From assembly GCF_030936135.1 (NCBI RefSeq), contig NW_026776913.1, positions 806,001-870,000 on the forward strand: DNA of 64,000 nucleotides, written 5' to 3'. Below, piece after piece: positions 19,601-30,959 of this stretch (position 1 is its first letter; each line of letters starts with the position of its first letter). Source of the stretch: Gavia stellata (Eukaryota > Chordata > Aves > Gaviiformes > Gaviidae). The translations under genes were made by a program, and so were the position numbers. Below the pieces are notes generated by a model, which saw nothing but the letters and a program-made list of their open reading frames with translations, had not been told where the DNA came from and did not search any database.

Positions 19601-20640
19601 AAAACTATAGAAGAGGCATAGCTCGTTAGCGCTTTCTGCATTTTAATGAGCCCCATGGTGTATGTAGTGCTGACTCCAGGAGCCTCAGGTACTGAGAAGA
19701 GACTGAACAATCCACTCAAGGAGACAAAGGCAGAAGACAAACCTAAAATACTCTGAAGCATTACTGGGCCCCACTGAGGGCCATTACTGACAAAGCCTCC
19801 CCAGGGACTCGTTAGAGCTGATAATTGGAGGCTGTGATTGCAGGTAGGCAAAGGCACTGTGCAGGTGGCTCTGACGCTGACAAAGCCCTTGGATTGTTAC
19901 ATGGAGCACAAAGGCCAAGCCCTGACCCCCGGCCCATGGAAGGGGGATCCTGTCCCTCACACGCGGGTCAGGGCCCTTCCTGGGCCAGTGGATGTGGGGT
20001 CTGCAATGCCCAGTGCAGGACAATGGAACAACACTCCCAGCTTCCCCATGGGGTTGCAAGGAGGAAATGAGGCTCCAGTGCCATGAGGACAACATGTCTT
20101 CTCACAGCCCTTGGTGGCACAGACAACTGCCATAGCCCAGAGGACAAAGACCTGGGTTCTGTTCATGCCTTCCAGCCTGGCCAGCGCCCTTGGCAGTTTC
20201 CATCGCAGGCTGTCCCACACCTGCCCCTGTTTTCCTGCAGCCTGTAGACATCCATCTTGCTTCTCCACCTTGCTCTCCCCTGGGCATTTCTCTGCCTTCA
20301 CTGACGTCTCCCCACCCTCACCGGCCGTTCGTTGAAACACAAAGCCATGGTCTGATCACCAACTCTCACTGGGTGAGCTCTTGCACCACAGCTCTACCCT
20401 TCGAGTGACATTTCTTCTTCCTCATGTCCAGGCTCCACTTTCCAAGCTGCACTTTGTAGCACTTTTTCTCTCTCCTGCTTTTTCCCACCACCAAGGAGAG
20501 ATCAAAATTCTCAGAAAGCACCCTTCAAGCACGCGACCTAACTCATCAGCCTTCTTGTGGCCCTTCACCTGAGCTGAGAGAGTAAACTCACTGTGATCTT
20601 CTAAACCACGTGACTTTCCCTGGCCTTTCAGCTTCTTGGA
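19600..20640 (+). repeat. Repeat C, copy 3 (most complete, left arm)
   Basis: This is the longest form of the C unit, from GCATTTTAATGAGCCCC (about 19638) through CAAAGCCTCCCCAGGGACTC, ACAAAGCCCTTGGATTGTTA and CCGGCCCATGG to CAGGCTCCACTTTCCAAGC (about 20429). Its arm partner is 45540-46570. Open frames on both strands differ between copies, so there is no sign of a conserved protein. Confidence 0.7.
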
Positions 20641-20789
20641 TAGGCACAAACAAGCCCTATGCCTGCTGCTGTCCCGTCAGGTACTCAGGCAGAAGGCACA
20701 TGCCAACCCATATCCATGCCCTCTTCCTGGATGGGGCTCCACCATGTGGGGGGATAATGACGACGTTCAAGAGTGTTGGCCCAAATGCT

Positions 20790-21225
20790 AATCACTGAGG
20801 GATTCTGGGTATGACTGCCTTCTAAAAAGACTTTGTACCGCTGATGACATTTGGGCCTCATCATCCAGCCAACTTTCCACCCACCCTACCATCCATTTCT
20901 TCATCCTGGAGAGCATCAATCCGGCTCTAAGGAGACTCTGGGAGATGATGTCAAAGGCCTTGCAAAAGGCCAGGTACACAACGTGCCCTCGTTTCCCCTA
21001 ACCATTCTGGTTCAGCAATGCCTTTCTTGTCCTTCAAGGGCCTGGAGATGGCTGCAGGACAACTTTCCCCATGTCCTCCTAGAGTCTGAGGTAGGCAGGC
21101 CACTTGCAATTCTGTCAATCCGCATCCCTGCCCTTCTTGAAGAGGGGTTTGATGTCTGCTTTTTCCAAGGACCACAGAACCTCCATGATTCCTCCGGCAC
21201 TTTTGAGGTCACAATCCAGAATCAC
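20790..21225 (-). mobile_element. Old CR1 RT fragment (left arm)
   Basis: The minus strand reads VYLAFCKAFDIISQSLLRA-like text (about 20978-20922) followed by 'MKKWMVGWVESWLDDEAQMS', a weathered form of CR1 RT ([13 protein letters not shown]...). Toward 21225 the sequence matches the linker upstream of RT. The right arm partner is 44910-45345 (plus). Confidence 0.75.
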
Positions 21226-22689
21226 AGGCAAGGGTGACGTAGCAGTCAGGAGCACTTGCTATGAGCCTGTCCAAGGCAGCTGAGATGAATGTAGCTGTGA
21301 AAATGGAAATTTGTTCTTGGAGTCACACACAGAAATGTCGGAGCTCTGCCAGGTGCCCATGTCTCAGCTGGACTCGTGCACTCCTCCTACACACACGGGT
21401 GATCAGAGAGAGGAGTCCTTGCCTTGCACGTGCAGAGGCAGTGCACTGCAGCAGTCACAGTGTCAATCTGACCTCCTGCTGCTGCTCCCAGAGGCTGGGA
21501 GGCACCTCAGCCCTGCGGTGTATCGCCCTGCTCTGCACTCGTATGAGATGCTCCACGGCATGAGGAATGGACACGGGGACGTGGATTAAATGAAGCACAT
21601 CCCAGTGCTGCATCCAGGTGCTTTCCCAGGGGATGTTACTCTCGAAGTGAGAAGTGACCTCGAGACACTGTCTGTCCCAGAGGCCTTCATGGCAGCCCCA
21701 GAAAGAGCTGATGGCATTTGTGCTCACTCGGGTTCATCTCCCCACACGCACACCATGTGCATGCTTACGTCTCGTCTGTACAATGCAAACCTGGACTTCT
21801 GACCTGGTCATTCGGTGTCCCTCTGTGGAGGGACAAGCAACCTCTCCGAGCTGGGCTGAGAGGCCAGTGCTGGACATGGTGGTGGTTATTGGCTGGTGTG
21901 TGACGACTGCCCTGGGGCAGCTGCCCGGGGTGTCCAGTGAACACGGGCACAGGTCAGACCCTGCTCTGCTGGTCCTCCATGTCTCTCGCAGGAGCCCGGC
22001 TGTGCGAGGACCCTGCTGTGTGCCCCCACCCTGCCCACTCCCACACTTGAGCTGCTCATTGGATTTCTCCTCTCCGGGGCACTTGCCATCCCAGCCATCC
22101 CAGCCCCTCTCTGAATCTTGCCACCTCCCTGCCCTCTCCCCAGCCAAGCCCAGCAGAGCAGCCCTGGTGGGACTGGTCCCACAGCAGGAAATGGAGGCCA
22201 GTGAGAATGTCCATCCAGCCGGCACGCTGAGGAGATCTCCGCTGCAGGCAGCTTGCAGCCCCAGGTGCCAAACTTGCTCCCCAGGACGGCATGAGAGAAT
22301 TGGCCCAGGGGATGCTCAGGAAGGGCCTTTTGCCCCTGGGACAGGGCAGCCTGCCCCCAGCTGCCACTCTCAGCAAAGGGTTTCTCTTTCCATGTCACCC
22401 CTGCACACACACAGTGCCCTGCTCTTCTCCTCGCACTGACCAGCCACCCCTGCACCCCCTCCCCAGGCTCCCCACATCCTCGAAGCTGGCGGCGTTGCTC
22501 TGAAGAGCAAGCAGGCTGTGGTTCCCAGGGCCATGGGGTGAGTCCACAGGGTCATGCTGGTCATGCTGGGAGGCAGACCCAGCTCCCGGTGACTACTGCC
22601 CCCTTCACCTCAGCACACAGACGCTGCCCCACGGCTCCAGAGAAGATCTCAGAGAAAGGATCTCAGGCAAACCACCCTGAGCAGGGTCC
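21226..22689. other. 3' flank of OR-B, no separate gene
   Basis: GC-rich sequence downstream of OR-B (OR-B is on the minus strand), shared with 43451-44905. Long overlapping frames on both strands (21654-22439 plus, 21886-22455 minus) occur in both arms, which follows from their near identity and is not evidence of coding. No family is recognised. Confidence 0.5.
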
Positions 22690-22695
22690 TTTATT
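22690..22695 (-). terminator. Candidate poly(A) signal of OR-B
   Basis: TTTATT on the plus strand is AATAAA on the OR-B strand, 109 bases after its stop codon. The arm partner is at 43445-43450. Confidence 0.55.
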
Positions 22696-22804
22696 TTGTT
22701 TAAACACACAGCTCCCAATTTACACAAAGTCTCTGGGTCACAGAGGACAGGCAGATACTGAAATAGAAATAGGATGAAGAATGACTTCCTTTTTGTGGAC
22801 AGCA

Positions 22805-23857
22805 TTAATACAACCAAGAAAAGCTAAAAACCAAAGAAACCAAACCTAACAACCTACCAAAGAGAGTCTGGGCATGTAATGAGTTATGTGACAAGTGATA
22901 TGCAGAAGAAGATGGGCAGTTCATTGCTGCTTCTGAAAAGCAACCAGTCATCAGTTTCCTTAGGGCATCCTTGAGCTCCTGGTTCCTCATGCTGTAGATG
23001 AGGGGGTTCACTGCTGGAGGCACCACCGAGTACAGAACTGCCACCACCAGGTCCAGGGATGGGGAGGAGATGGAGGGGGGCTTTAGGTGGGCAAACATGA
23101 TAGTGCTGATGAACAGGGAGACCACAGCTAGGTGAGGGAGGCATGTGGAAAAGGCTTTGTGCCGTCCCTGCTCAGAGGGGATCCTCAGCACGGTCCTCAA
23201 GATCTGCACATAGGACAGCACGATGAAAACAAAACACCCAAAAGCAAAAGAAACACTAACCACAATAAACCCAACCTCCCTGAGGTACAAGTCTGAGCAG
23301 GAGAGCTTGAGGATCTGTGGAATTTCACAGAAGAACTGGTCCACAGCATTGCCTTGGCAGAGTGGTAGTGAAAATGTATTGGCTGTGTGCAGCACAGCAT
23401 AGAAAAAAATACTGCCCCAGGCAGCTGCTGCCATGTGGACACAAGCTCTGCTGCCCAGGAGGGACCCGTAGTGCAGGGGTTTGCAGATGACAATGTAGCG
23501 GTCGTAGGCCATGATGGTGAGAAGATAAAACTCTGCTGACATGAAAAGGACAAACAGAAAGACTTGGGCAGCACATCCTGCAAAGGAGATGGCCCTGGTG
23601 TCCCAGAGGGAATTGGCCATGGCTTTGGGGACAGTGGTGGAGATGGAGCCCAGGTCGATGAGAGAAAGGTTGAGAAGGAAGAAGTACATGGGGGTGTGGA
23701 GGTGGTGGTCGCAGACTATGGCGGTGATGATGAGGCCATTTCCCAGGAGGGCAGCCAGGTAGATGCCCAGGAAGAGGCAGAAGTGCAAGAGCTGCAGCTC
23801 CCGCGTGTCTGTGAACGCCAGGAGGAGGAACTGGGTGATAGAGCTGCTGTTGGACAT
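22805..23857 (-). CDS. Olfactory receptor OR-B, OR14-like, 350 aa, intact
   Basis: A seven-transmembrane odorant receptor of the OR14-like type. The start ATGTCCAACAGC lies 23 bases after the acceptor TTGGACATAG (AG at 23881-23882, minus strand). Family marks: Asn3-Ser-Ser, GN 39-40, HTPMYFFLLNLS 54-65, Cys95, MAYDRYIVICKPLHY 116-130 (Val123 where the others have Ala), cysteines 167, 177, 187, KAFSTCLPHL 234-243 and NPLIYSMRN 284-292. The protein runs ~39 residues past the usual 311 and ends in a hydrophobic run (LLGLVSLVFSFSWLY). Residues 150-154 are IFFYA where all other copies have GLLN or GFLN. The arm partner OR-D differs at nine residues, all before residue 155. Confidence 0.92.
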   Translation of the reverse strand: MSNSSSITQFLLLAFTDTRELQLLHFCLFLGIYLAALLGNGLIITAIVCDHHLHTPMYFFLLNLSLIDLGSISTTVPKAMANSLWDTRAISFAGCAAQVFLFVLFMSAEFYLLTIMAYDRYIVICKPLHYGSLLGSRACVHMAAAAWGSIFFYAVLHTANTFSLPLCQGNAVDQFFCEIPQILKLSCSDLYLREVGFIVVSVSFAFGCFVFIVLSYVQILRTVLRIPSEQGRHKAFSTCLPHLAVVSLFISTIMFAHLKPPSISSPSLDLVVAVLYSVVPPAVNPLIYSMRNQELKDALRKLMTGCFSEAAMNCPSSSAYHLSHNSLHAQTLFGRLLGLVSLVFSFSWLY

Positions 23858-25868
23858 CTTCTGTCTCTTGGTCTGGGGGCTATGTCCAAAAAAGGAAAAA
23901 ACAGGAAAAATTAGGACAGATTTCTCTGAGAAAACCCACTCCATTTTTCATCACAACGCCACGCAGTTGGAATACCTTTCCATTCTCTAGTTTGAGCTGG
24001 CTGAGTGTGCTGTGAGGAGCAGGAGCTCTGCCCTTCTGTTGCTGAGGAGTCAGCTTTGCTCTGCTGCAGTGGGTACATGGGAGCTGACTTGTGACATCTC
24101 TGATGTTCACAGGGGATGTCAGATGTAATCCATCTTTCATGGAAAAGTTCAATATCTGCACTCATGACATGGAAGAACGTGGGCTGTGAAAGAGAGGCTC
24201 AGCATGACTTTCTTATAACTTTCTCTGCGTTTTTTGACAGGGCTGCAGTGTACATCAGTCCTTTTCCCATCTGCCCTGTGTTTTCATTTTGCCGCCTTGA
24301 AGACGACTTCACACACAAATTAGTCTTTTAAAAAAAACCCTAAACCTGGACTCTGATGAGACCAGAGGAGTCCTGTTTCAAAGGACAGCTCTGCAAACTC
24401 TTCTCCAGCCCAGCCCAGAGGTGGAGGTGTGATGGAGAGGGCAGGACACGACCCCTCCCAGAGAGAAGCAACTGACTCTGCGAGGAGAGTGCCGACCCCC
24501 AAGGAAAGGCTCCGCACTCCCGAGGATCCCACAGCAGAGCTGCGCCTTTCTGGGGGGCAGCCTGCAAGCCCTACAGGACAGGCAAAGCAGAGACTCGGGG
24601 GTCCCTCAGATGGGAGGTTCTACAGAGAGAGTCAGCTCATTGCCCCGCAGACAGTGCCCAGCAGACATCTGCAGGGAAACACAGAAAGAGAGCTGCCTGA
24701 GCGCACCCTCCCCCTGTGCTCCTTTGCAGTGTCCTCCCAACCCCGTCCCTGTCTCTGCTGCCTGCAGCTGTCCCTGCCAGGAGCTGGTTCTCTGTCCCCT
24801 GTGTCTCCTCCCTGGCAGTGCTCACAGAGCCCATCCCACCCGCTGCCTGCTCAGCTCTGCCCTGCAGAGCCCTCCCTGCAGCAGGACACTGCCCAGGGGC
24901 ATCTCTGGGTGTGCAGGCTCTGAGGGGAACATCAGACCAGCCCTGGCGAGGCTGGAAAAGTGACACTGATGCTGTCTGTGACCACGGCATGGTGATTTCC
25001 AATACTCCCCGCTTTATTCACCTCTAAGAGGGACAGATTGGAATTTCAGTGCCTCCTCCGGAAATGAGAGATTAATTTCTATGTGCCATTGCCCACCCAG
25101 ACAACCCAGAGGAGAAGAGTGAAAGACCAGGATCCTTCCCTTTCAGGCAGCCCCTGCCTTGCTGTGCTTCCTGAAAAGTCTCCTGGGAAGATCCTGCAGT
25201 GATGTGGAGCTGAGGGCAGCCCTGACCCACACAGCACCCTCTCAACAGCAGAAGGACCCTGCCATTGCACTGGTCTCTCCTTCCACCCCCAGCTTCTCCC
25301 CACAGCGCCGTGGGGAGCTCCCCGGGCAGGCTGAGTGCTGACCCTGGCAGGCGGCAGAGTCCCTGCCCCAGCACCCAGCCCCGGGGGTGCAGGGACCCTG
25401 CTCGGAAGGACAGCCCTGGGCACCCCTGGCTGCACACCCACCTTCACACCCTGCAGCCGTCCCTGGCAGAAGGCAGCCCTCATGCCCTGTCCCTCTGATG
25501 GTGCAGCAGGGAAGCCCTGCTCTGGGGCACCTCCTTCTCCTCTATACAGGAGTGACATTCCTGGGTACCATGCCAGCTTTACGAGAGCCCTCCACGAACT
25601 GTAGCTGCATTGCCCTGCACCCAGAGACTTACCGTGTCAAGGGCTGTGAAGATTTCTCCTCCAGTGAGCTCGCCTCTGTCCTCCCACCCCAGACTGCCTT
25701 TAACCTCTCTCTGCCTTGATCCTCTCCCCTCGGTGCCTGCAGGCAGTGCCCTCAGCCCTGCTGCGCTGTGCAGAGGAGCTGCTCCTGGGCAGAGCTGTCT
25801 CTCCTCAGCGCTGCCCGCTTGCCGTGAGCTCCCTCTGTCCCAGGAGCCCGGCACAGCCTCGCAGCAGA
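23858..25868 (-). repeat. OR upstream block of OR-B, shortened upstream
   Basis: Minus-strand copy of the OR leader block. The donor is kept (ACG|GTAAGT, GT at 25632-25631) and gives a 1752-nt intron to the acceptor at 23881. Homology to the OR-A block stops about 235 bp upstream of the donor, at about 25868, where repeat C copy 4 begins. The ~1 kb with the candidate promoter motifs in OR-A and OR-C is therefore missing here. Confidence 0.85.
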
Positions 25869-25879
25869 GGACCATCTCA

Positions 25880-26780
25880 AGGTGTTTTAATGACCCCTCG
25901 GGTGGGTTTGGTGCCCAGTCCATGAACCTCAGACAGTGAGAGGGAGTTGAAGAAACCTCTCAAGAAGTCAGTGTCTGATGCAATCTCCACTGTTTCTTGG
26001 AGTGTTAATGGGTCCCACGGAGGGACATTGCTGACAAAGCCTCCCCAGGGGCTGCTTAGAGCAGAAAACTCCAGGCAGTGATGACAGGTAGGCAAAGGCA
26101 ATGTGAAGGAAGAGATTCTGAGTAACCCTGGATGTGTTACCTACAGGCAAAGGGCCAAGCTCTGACCCCCAGCCCCTGGGAAGGGAGATCCGGTCCCTCA
26201 CACATTGCTCAGGCCTGTTTCTTGGGGGATGTGATGTGGGGATGGGCAATGCCCAGGGAAGGACTACGGTAGGATACCTCCCAGGCTCCCAGGTGGGGAA
26301 GGGGAGGCAATGAGCCCCGAGTGCTGTAAGGACAAGGTGCTTCCTCATAGGTGTCAGTGGCAGAGACAACAGCCACAGCCGAGGAGGGAAAGAGCTGATC
26401 TCTGTTGGGGGCTTTTCCGACTTTCTCCATCCCTCTCTCATCTCCACCATTGGCTGTCCTACGGTCTCCCACACCTGCACCTCTCTCTGCAGGCTGTAGA
26501 CATCTACCCTGCTACCCCACCTGGCTCTCACCTGAGCATCTTCCTTTACTGATATCTCTGTATACTTCCTCGTCCCTTGCAACACAAAGCCTTGGGTTGA
26601 TCCAGTCTCCTTCTGGGTGACTTCTTACACCACAGCACTGCCCTTTGAGTGACATTTCTCTTTCCTTGTGTCCAGTCTGGAGCTCTCCAGCTGCCCTTTG
26701 TGCTATAAGTTCTTTCTCATGCCATTTCCCACTATGAAGAAAAGCACCATCATCTCTGAAACCACCTTTCCAGCAGTCTC
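25880..26780 (+). repeat. Repeat C, copy 4
   Basis: It starts at 'GTTTTAATGACCCCTCGGG' directly after the truncated OR-B leader block and carries the C landmarks ACAAAGCCTCCCCAGGGGCT, GACAGGTAGGCAAAGGCA, CTGACCCCCAGCCCCTGGGA and ACACCTGCACCTCTCTCTGC. It is more diverged from copies 3 and 5 than they are from each other. Confidence 0.65.
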
Positions 26781-26789
26781 AGGCTACTC

Positions 26790-27010
26790 CTATACTGCCC
26801 TGAGTCTCTCTGCCACTGGGCCAATGCTGCCCAGGTCCCTCAGCCGCCCCGCACATGTCATGTGCACCCGGTCCCGTACCCCATCTTGGCAGACCTGCAC
26901 TCGACACTCTCTAGTTCCTCCTGACTTCTCCAAACTGGGGAGCCGCCCTCTGGGACATACCCATGTGTGTGGAGCCACACCAGTGCTGAGTCAAGGGGGA
27001 TGATCTCTCA
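26790..27010 (-). mobile_element. Very old CR1-like fragment
   Basis: The minus strand has GGAGCC/GGCTCCCCAGTTTGGAGAAGT-like wording and 'GAGGGACCTGGGCAGCATTG', reminiscent of the CR1 region 'AFWAPQYKKDRE...RELGLFSL'. A related piece is at 7560-7700. The assignment is tentative because the frame is lost. Confidence 0.35.
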
Positions 27011-27208
27011 AGTTGTCTGGGTGGCCCACACTCCTCCTAACACAGCCCCACGTGCAGCTGCCCTTGTTCATAGGGACCATACGCTACTGGTTGTAGGGTA
27101 CCCCTCGTAGTGCCCAGGCCCTTCTCCTCAGCTGCTCACGTCCCAGCCTGTCCTGATGTATGGGGTTATTCTCCCCACGCCCCCCACCACTGCAGCTCGG
27201 ATGCAGAA

Positions 27209-27717
27209 ATGTTGAACCATACAACTGTCACAGAGTTCCTTCTCTTGGGCTTCCCCTCCCTCCACCATCAGGAGTCCCTCATGGCAATCGCTCTCCTGGC
27301 TTTGCACCTGGTGATCTTAGGGACAAACCTGCCGATCATTCCCTCATTCTTGCTGAAGGAGACCTCCACAGTCCCACGTACTTTTCCCTCTGTAACCTCT
27401 CCTGTTTGGAGGTTTTCATCACCATATCCATCATACCCAAAGACGTAGGAAACTTGTGCATGGCCAGCAAAGCCATGTCCTGCCCAGGCTGCTTAACTCA
27501 GTGCTACTTCTACTCCCTTCTGGGCTGCATCTTCATGTATGTCCAGCCTTCAAGTCACCTCATTTCCTGAAACAAGGCAGTGGCCCTTCTCAACACAGTG
27601 CCAACTCCTTTGATGAGTCCCTTTGTTTTCAGGCTCAGGAACCAGCTGATGAAAGATGCTCTCAAGGCAGGTTTCAAAAGAAGTGGGATAATCTTCAGAA
27701 ACTGCTTTTCCACCTGA
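27209..27717 (+). pseudogene. Olfactory receptor pseudogene, not of the OR14-like group
   Basis: It opens MLNHTTVTEFLLLGFPSL (27209 onward), an OR N-terminus with a glycosylation site, and TM1 (MAIALLALHLVILGTN). A frameshift near 27340 moves the reading to 'DLHSPTYFSLCNLSCLEV', 'SIIPKDVGNLCMASKAMSCP' and 'GCLTQCYFYSLLG' (TM2 to TM3). Directly after this comes 'IFMYVQPSS', which belongs to the third extracellular loop, then after one in-frame stop (27568) the TM7 text NKAVALLNTVPTPLMSPFVF and RLRNQLMKDALKAG, ending at TGA 27715. Some 130 codons (TM3 to TM6) are therefore deleted, together with one frameshift and one stop. The wording resembles OR6/OR11-type receptors. It cannot encode a working receptor. 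Confidence 0.88.
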
Positions 27718-27719
27718 GG

Positions 27720-30400
27720 AGAGGTGTTGTAAGTGGATTTTGAAAGGGGAGAGGGGTGGGGAGGGCAAACACATGGTTATGATGCATCTGCAGAAATGAG
27801 ACCTCTCTTTCTTAGCAGTGTAAGATCTCCTTAATCGAATATCACACCAGACTCTCTTCTGCAACACGTCATCATAAGACAACCCTGCATAGCAGTGCCT
27901 TTCAAATGACCTACAAGCACTTTACAAACCCTGGTGAATACCACAGTGGCATTTTCTAAGCGTGCAAACCAAGACAGAGAGCAACAAACAGAGGACTTCA
28001 TCCCTCCATGGCACACCCAATTCTCAACAAGCTTCACCCTCCTCCAGTTCTCATGCAACTGCGCCTTCCTTCTAAATCTGGTTTCCTGATTATTTTGGTG
28101 GCAGATCTTTGCTGAACCTCTTAGTCTTTAGGAAATGACAGGAAATAGGTGGAACACAATGAAGAGAACAATAACAGCTTAATTTTTCGACCAAGTGGAA
28201 AATACATCTCCGTTAACGTCCTGGTCAGAACAAAAACATGCCTGAAATTCAGTCCAGTTGAACTGTTGAGAATGACCTCTCTTCTATTTTGGTCCAGAAT
28301 CTAGAATATTGGTCACGAATGTAGTTTGGAGTAACAGTGCACCTGTCTCCAGATCACTCATGTTTGGTGAAATAAATGTCCAGTCCTTGACACAATGCTC
28401 CCAGAGCCAATACTTCAGCTAATCCAGCACATTCAGTGGAATTATCTTGCTCAGACATAGACTTTTATAACTTTAATGTCTAAAAAGATGAGTTCATTCT
28501 CTGGCCTCCTTTGATAGCGGGGAAGGATCAGCACTCTAGAAGGTGATATCATCTCCTCCTACAGTGGTCTTCAGGAGAACAGTACATACCATACACTTGG
28601 CAGCTTAGTTTTCCCATAGGTAATGCCAAGTGCCCTGAGCCACATACCGGGCAACGCGTGGTCATTTGCACAAGGGAGGGACTCTTGCTCAGCGGGGCCC
28701 TCCTTTGAAGACCTGAGGGTTACAACTGTACCTTAAAGTCTCTCCAAAATTAAAAGGAAACCTCTCCTCTTCTCTAATCCCTGTCACAGTGTTGCCATTT
28801 AGTGCCAGTGGCTCTTGGCACAGTGGCAGCTATGAAGTGAGACCATGTGTCGGGGTACAGTCCTGTCCTGCCTGTCTTCTCATTCCAGCTCCTCTTTCCT
28901 TAGATACCCTCTCTGTGTCCTTGACACTGCTGAACCCAGATACAGGCAGCGTGGTGGTCAGTGCAGTCAGAGCTGTGGGGCATAAGCTAATGGGCACTCA
29001 CACACCTCAGTGGACAGGCAGAGGTTGGGGCAGAGTGTATGGGGCCAGGCTGCCAAGACATGCCCCTTATGTTCTCAACTCTCTTAATCTCTCGCTGTCT
29101 CTTTCTCCATCTTGCTCGTATCTTAGGGATCCATCTCAATCCCTCAGCTCTCTCACAGTTGTCTCTCAGCCATCTACATGGGATGTGATTTAGAGCGAGC
29201 AGTGAATCTGAGGCACCCTCCCCATGGAAGCACCTTCAGGACCAAGGCACCCCAGTGTAGGTGGGGTGAATCACTGAGTAAAAGGGCTCCTCCATTCCAG
29301 GAGCTCTCTGGGCTGTCTAGGTGACTGCCTCGGCCATCTCTAACTTGCTGTAAAGATATGAAGTTTGAGACAGGGAATCGTCAGGGACAGTGTTTTTTCT
29401 GACCCAAGCGTTATGAAAGCCCAAAGAGGAGGCGTGGGCAAAGTGCTCTCTCTTTCAGCCACAGACATTCCCTGGGCAGGCAATCCAACAGGTACCAGGA
29501 TTTTCCTGGAAACCTGTGCTTGATCATGATCCTGTACGGCCTCAGCCCCCACTCGTCCGCGGGACACCCCCCGTCACCATTTCCATGCTGAACAGGGAGT
29601 CCTGAGAACTCAGATGGGAATACTGAGGTCCAGGTGCTGTGTCGCTGCAGGGAGGCAGCCCAAATGCATTCAGAAAGAGAAGATGAGGAGGAAAAGATGT
29701 TCAGCAAATGATCATCACCCCTGTTCCTTTCCCCTCCTCCTCAGGCAACATCACTTTTCCTCATTTGGCTTAGACAGCTCAGGTGCCTTTTCGCTGGAAT
29801 TCGCCGTGGCACCGGGGTGGAGCGCAGACTTCTCACAGGCAAACCTCATCACTGATCCTGACCAGAAGACCATTGTGCATCGAACAGTTAGTGCTGTGCT
29901 GCGCAGTGCTGCGTGTATAGCGTGGCCTCCGCACCTGTACTGTGCTGCAGAGATCCCTTGGGCACAGGACAACCTCAGCAGCTCCTTCTCACAGTGCAGC
30001 CTGTGGGCAGCTCCCACTCGGTACCGGCCATCATGGCACCTGCATGGCCTTGTCTCTGTCTGACAATGCAGCAGGAAGTTCTCATGAGAACATTATTTCT
30101 GACTGAACGTGGAGAAGAGGCATAGTCTCGTTTCCTCGTAAGCGAATACGGTAAGAGTTTTTGACCAAAATGGGAGACATTTTTCTCTGGACAGGGTCTG
30201 CATGGCATGCTTCGCATGGCTGGGAGTCCCATTCGATGATACAGAACCTAGGCATCCCACCACCTAACTGGATAAAAGATTACCTTTATGATTCTCTCCT
30301 TCTAATCCTCGACCTAACTGCATTTTAAATGATACCTCACAGAGTGTGAGTACCTTCCTTACTGGGATCATCATGGACCAGGATCTACTGGTGAAGAACT
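27720..30400. other. Long unassigned stretch in the spacer
   Basis: No gene, RNA or clear repeat recognised over 2.7 kb. It has ordinary base composition and short scattered frames (for example 29614-30063 plus, 29411-29707 minus), none with family resemblance. It is one of the few parts of the window that is not visibly duplicated elsewhere in it. Confidence 0.4.
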
Positions 30401-30409
30401 CTCCCAGCA

Positions 30410-30790
30410 CACTTGGATGCAGCCCCTACGGTCCAATGGACTGGTAGGTGTGCAGTTTGCTCAGGTAACCCCTGGCTTCATCCCCATTCACAGCTGGTTG
30501 TTCTCCTCCAGAGCCCTGCCTCAAAGCACAAAGGCCTGGGAGACCTTGCTGGTGGAAACTGAGGCAAAGGGGACAAAGAGCATCTCGGATCTACCTACAC
30601 CTACTCTTACTAAACTTAGAAGTGGTTCCACAGTCTCTCTGTCGCTTCCTTAACTCTTCCCGAAGTAAAAACAGGTCATCTTGGTGTCATTGAATTTTTG
30701 GGGGGGTTTCAATTGAGTTTTCGTACGGACCATTGCTGTGGTTGGAGGATGCAGTCTTTGAAGACAAGATGTGTGCAGGCACACTGAGAA
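30410..30790 (-). mobile_element. Old CR1 ORF2 linker fragment
   Basis: On the minus strand, CCCTTTGCCTCAGTTTCCAC and CAGCAAGGTCTCCCAGGCC correspond to the CR1 segment between endonuclease and RT (family text 'FFASVFTSKTS'). The same fragment, somewhat longer, is at 39240-39700. The frame is lost. Confidence 0.6.
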
Positions 30791-30959
30791 AAGGATTGTT
30801 CTATTCCTGGACTGTATCATCAAGGGAGTGAATAAAGATCCCTGTGTGATGTGCTTTGTGTTCACGCAATGCCTGCAGCTGTTGGGCAGAGAAGGGACAG
30901 ACTTTGCCTCTCTGATGATATCTGATGACTGATGCCTCTGAGTGATGGCAACAGTCAAT

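Larger units (their letters stand above)
14925..25870 (+). repeat. Left arm of a ~10.9-kb inverted duplication
   Basis: Read on the minus strand this arm matches 40245-51164. Paired landmarks are the CR1 ORF1/ORF2 junction (14974 with 51113), the minisatellite (17430-18005 with 48541-49110), repeat C (19600-20640 with 45540-46570), the OR (22805-23857 with 42283-43335) and the leader exon (25633 with 40479). Sums of paired coordinates stay between about 66090 and 66560, so indels are few. The outer end lies inside a CR1 and the inner end is 235 bp upstream of the OR-B leader donor. Confidence 0.9.
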
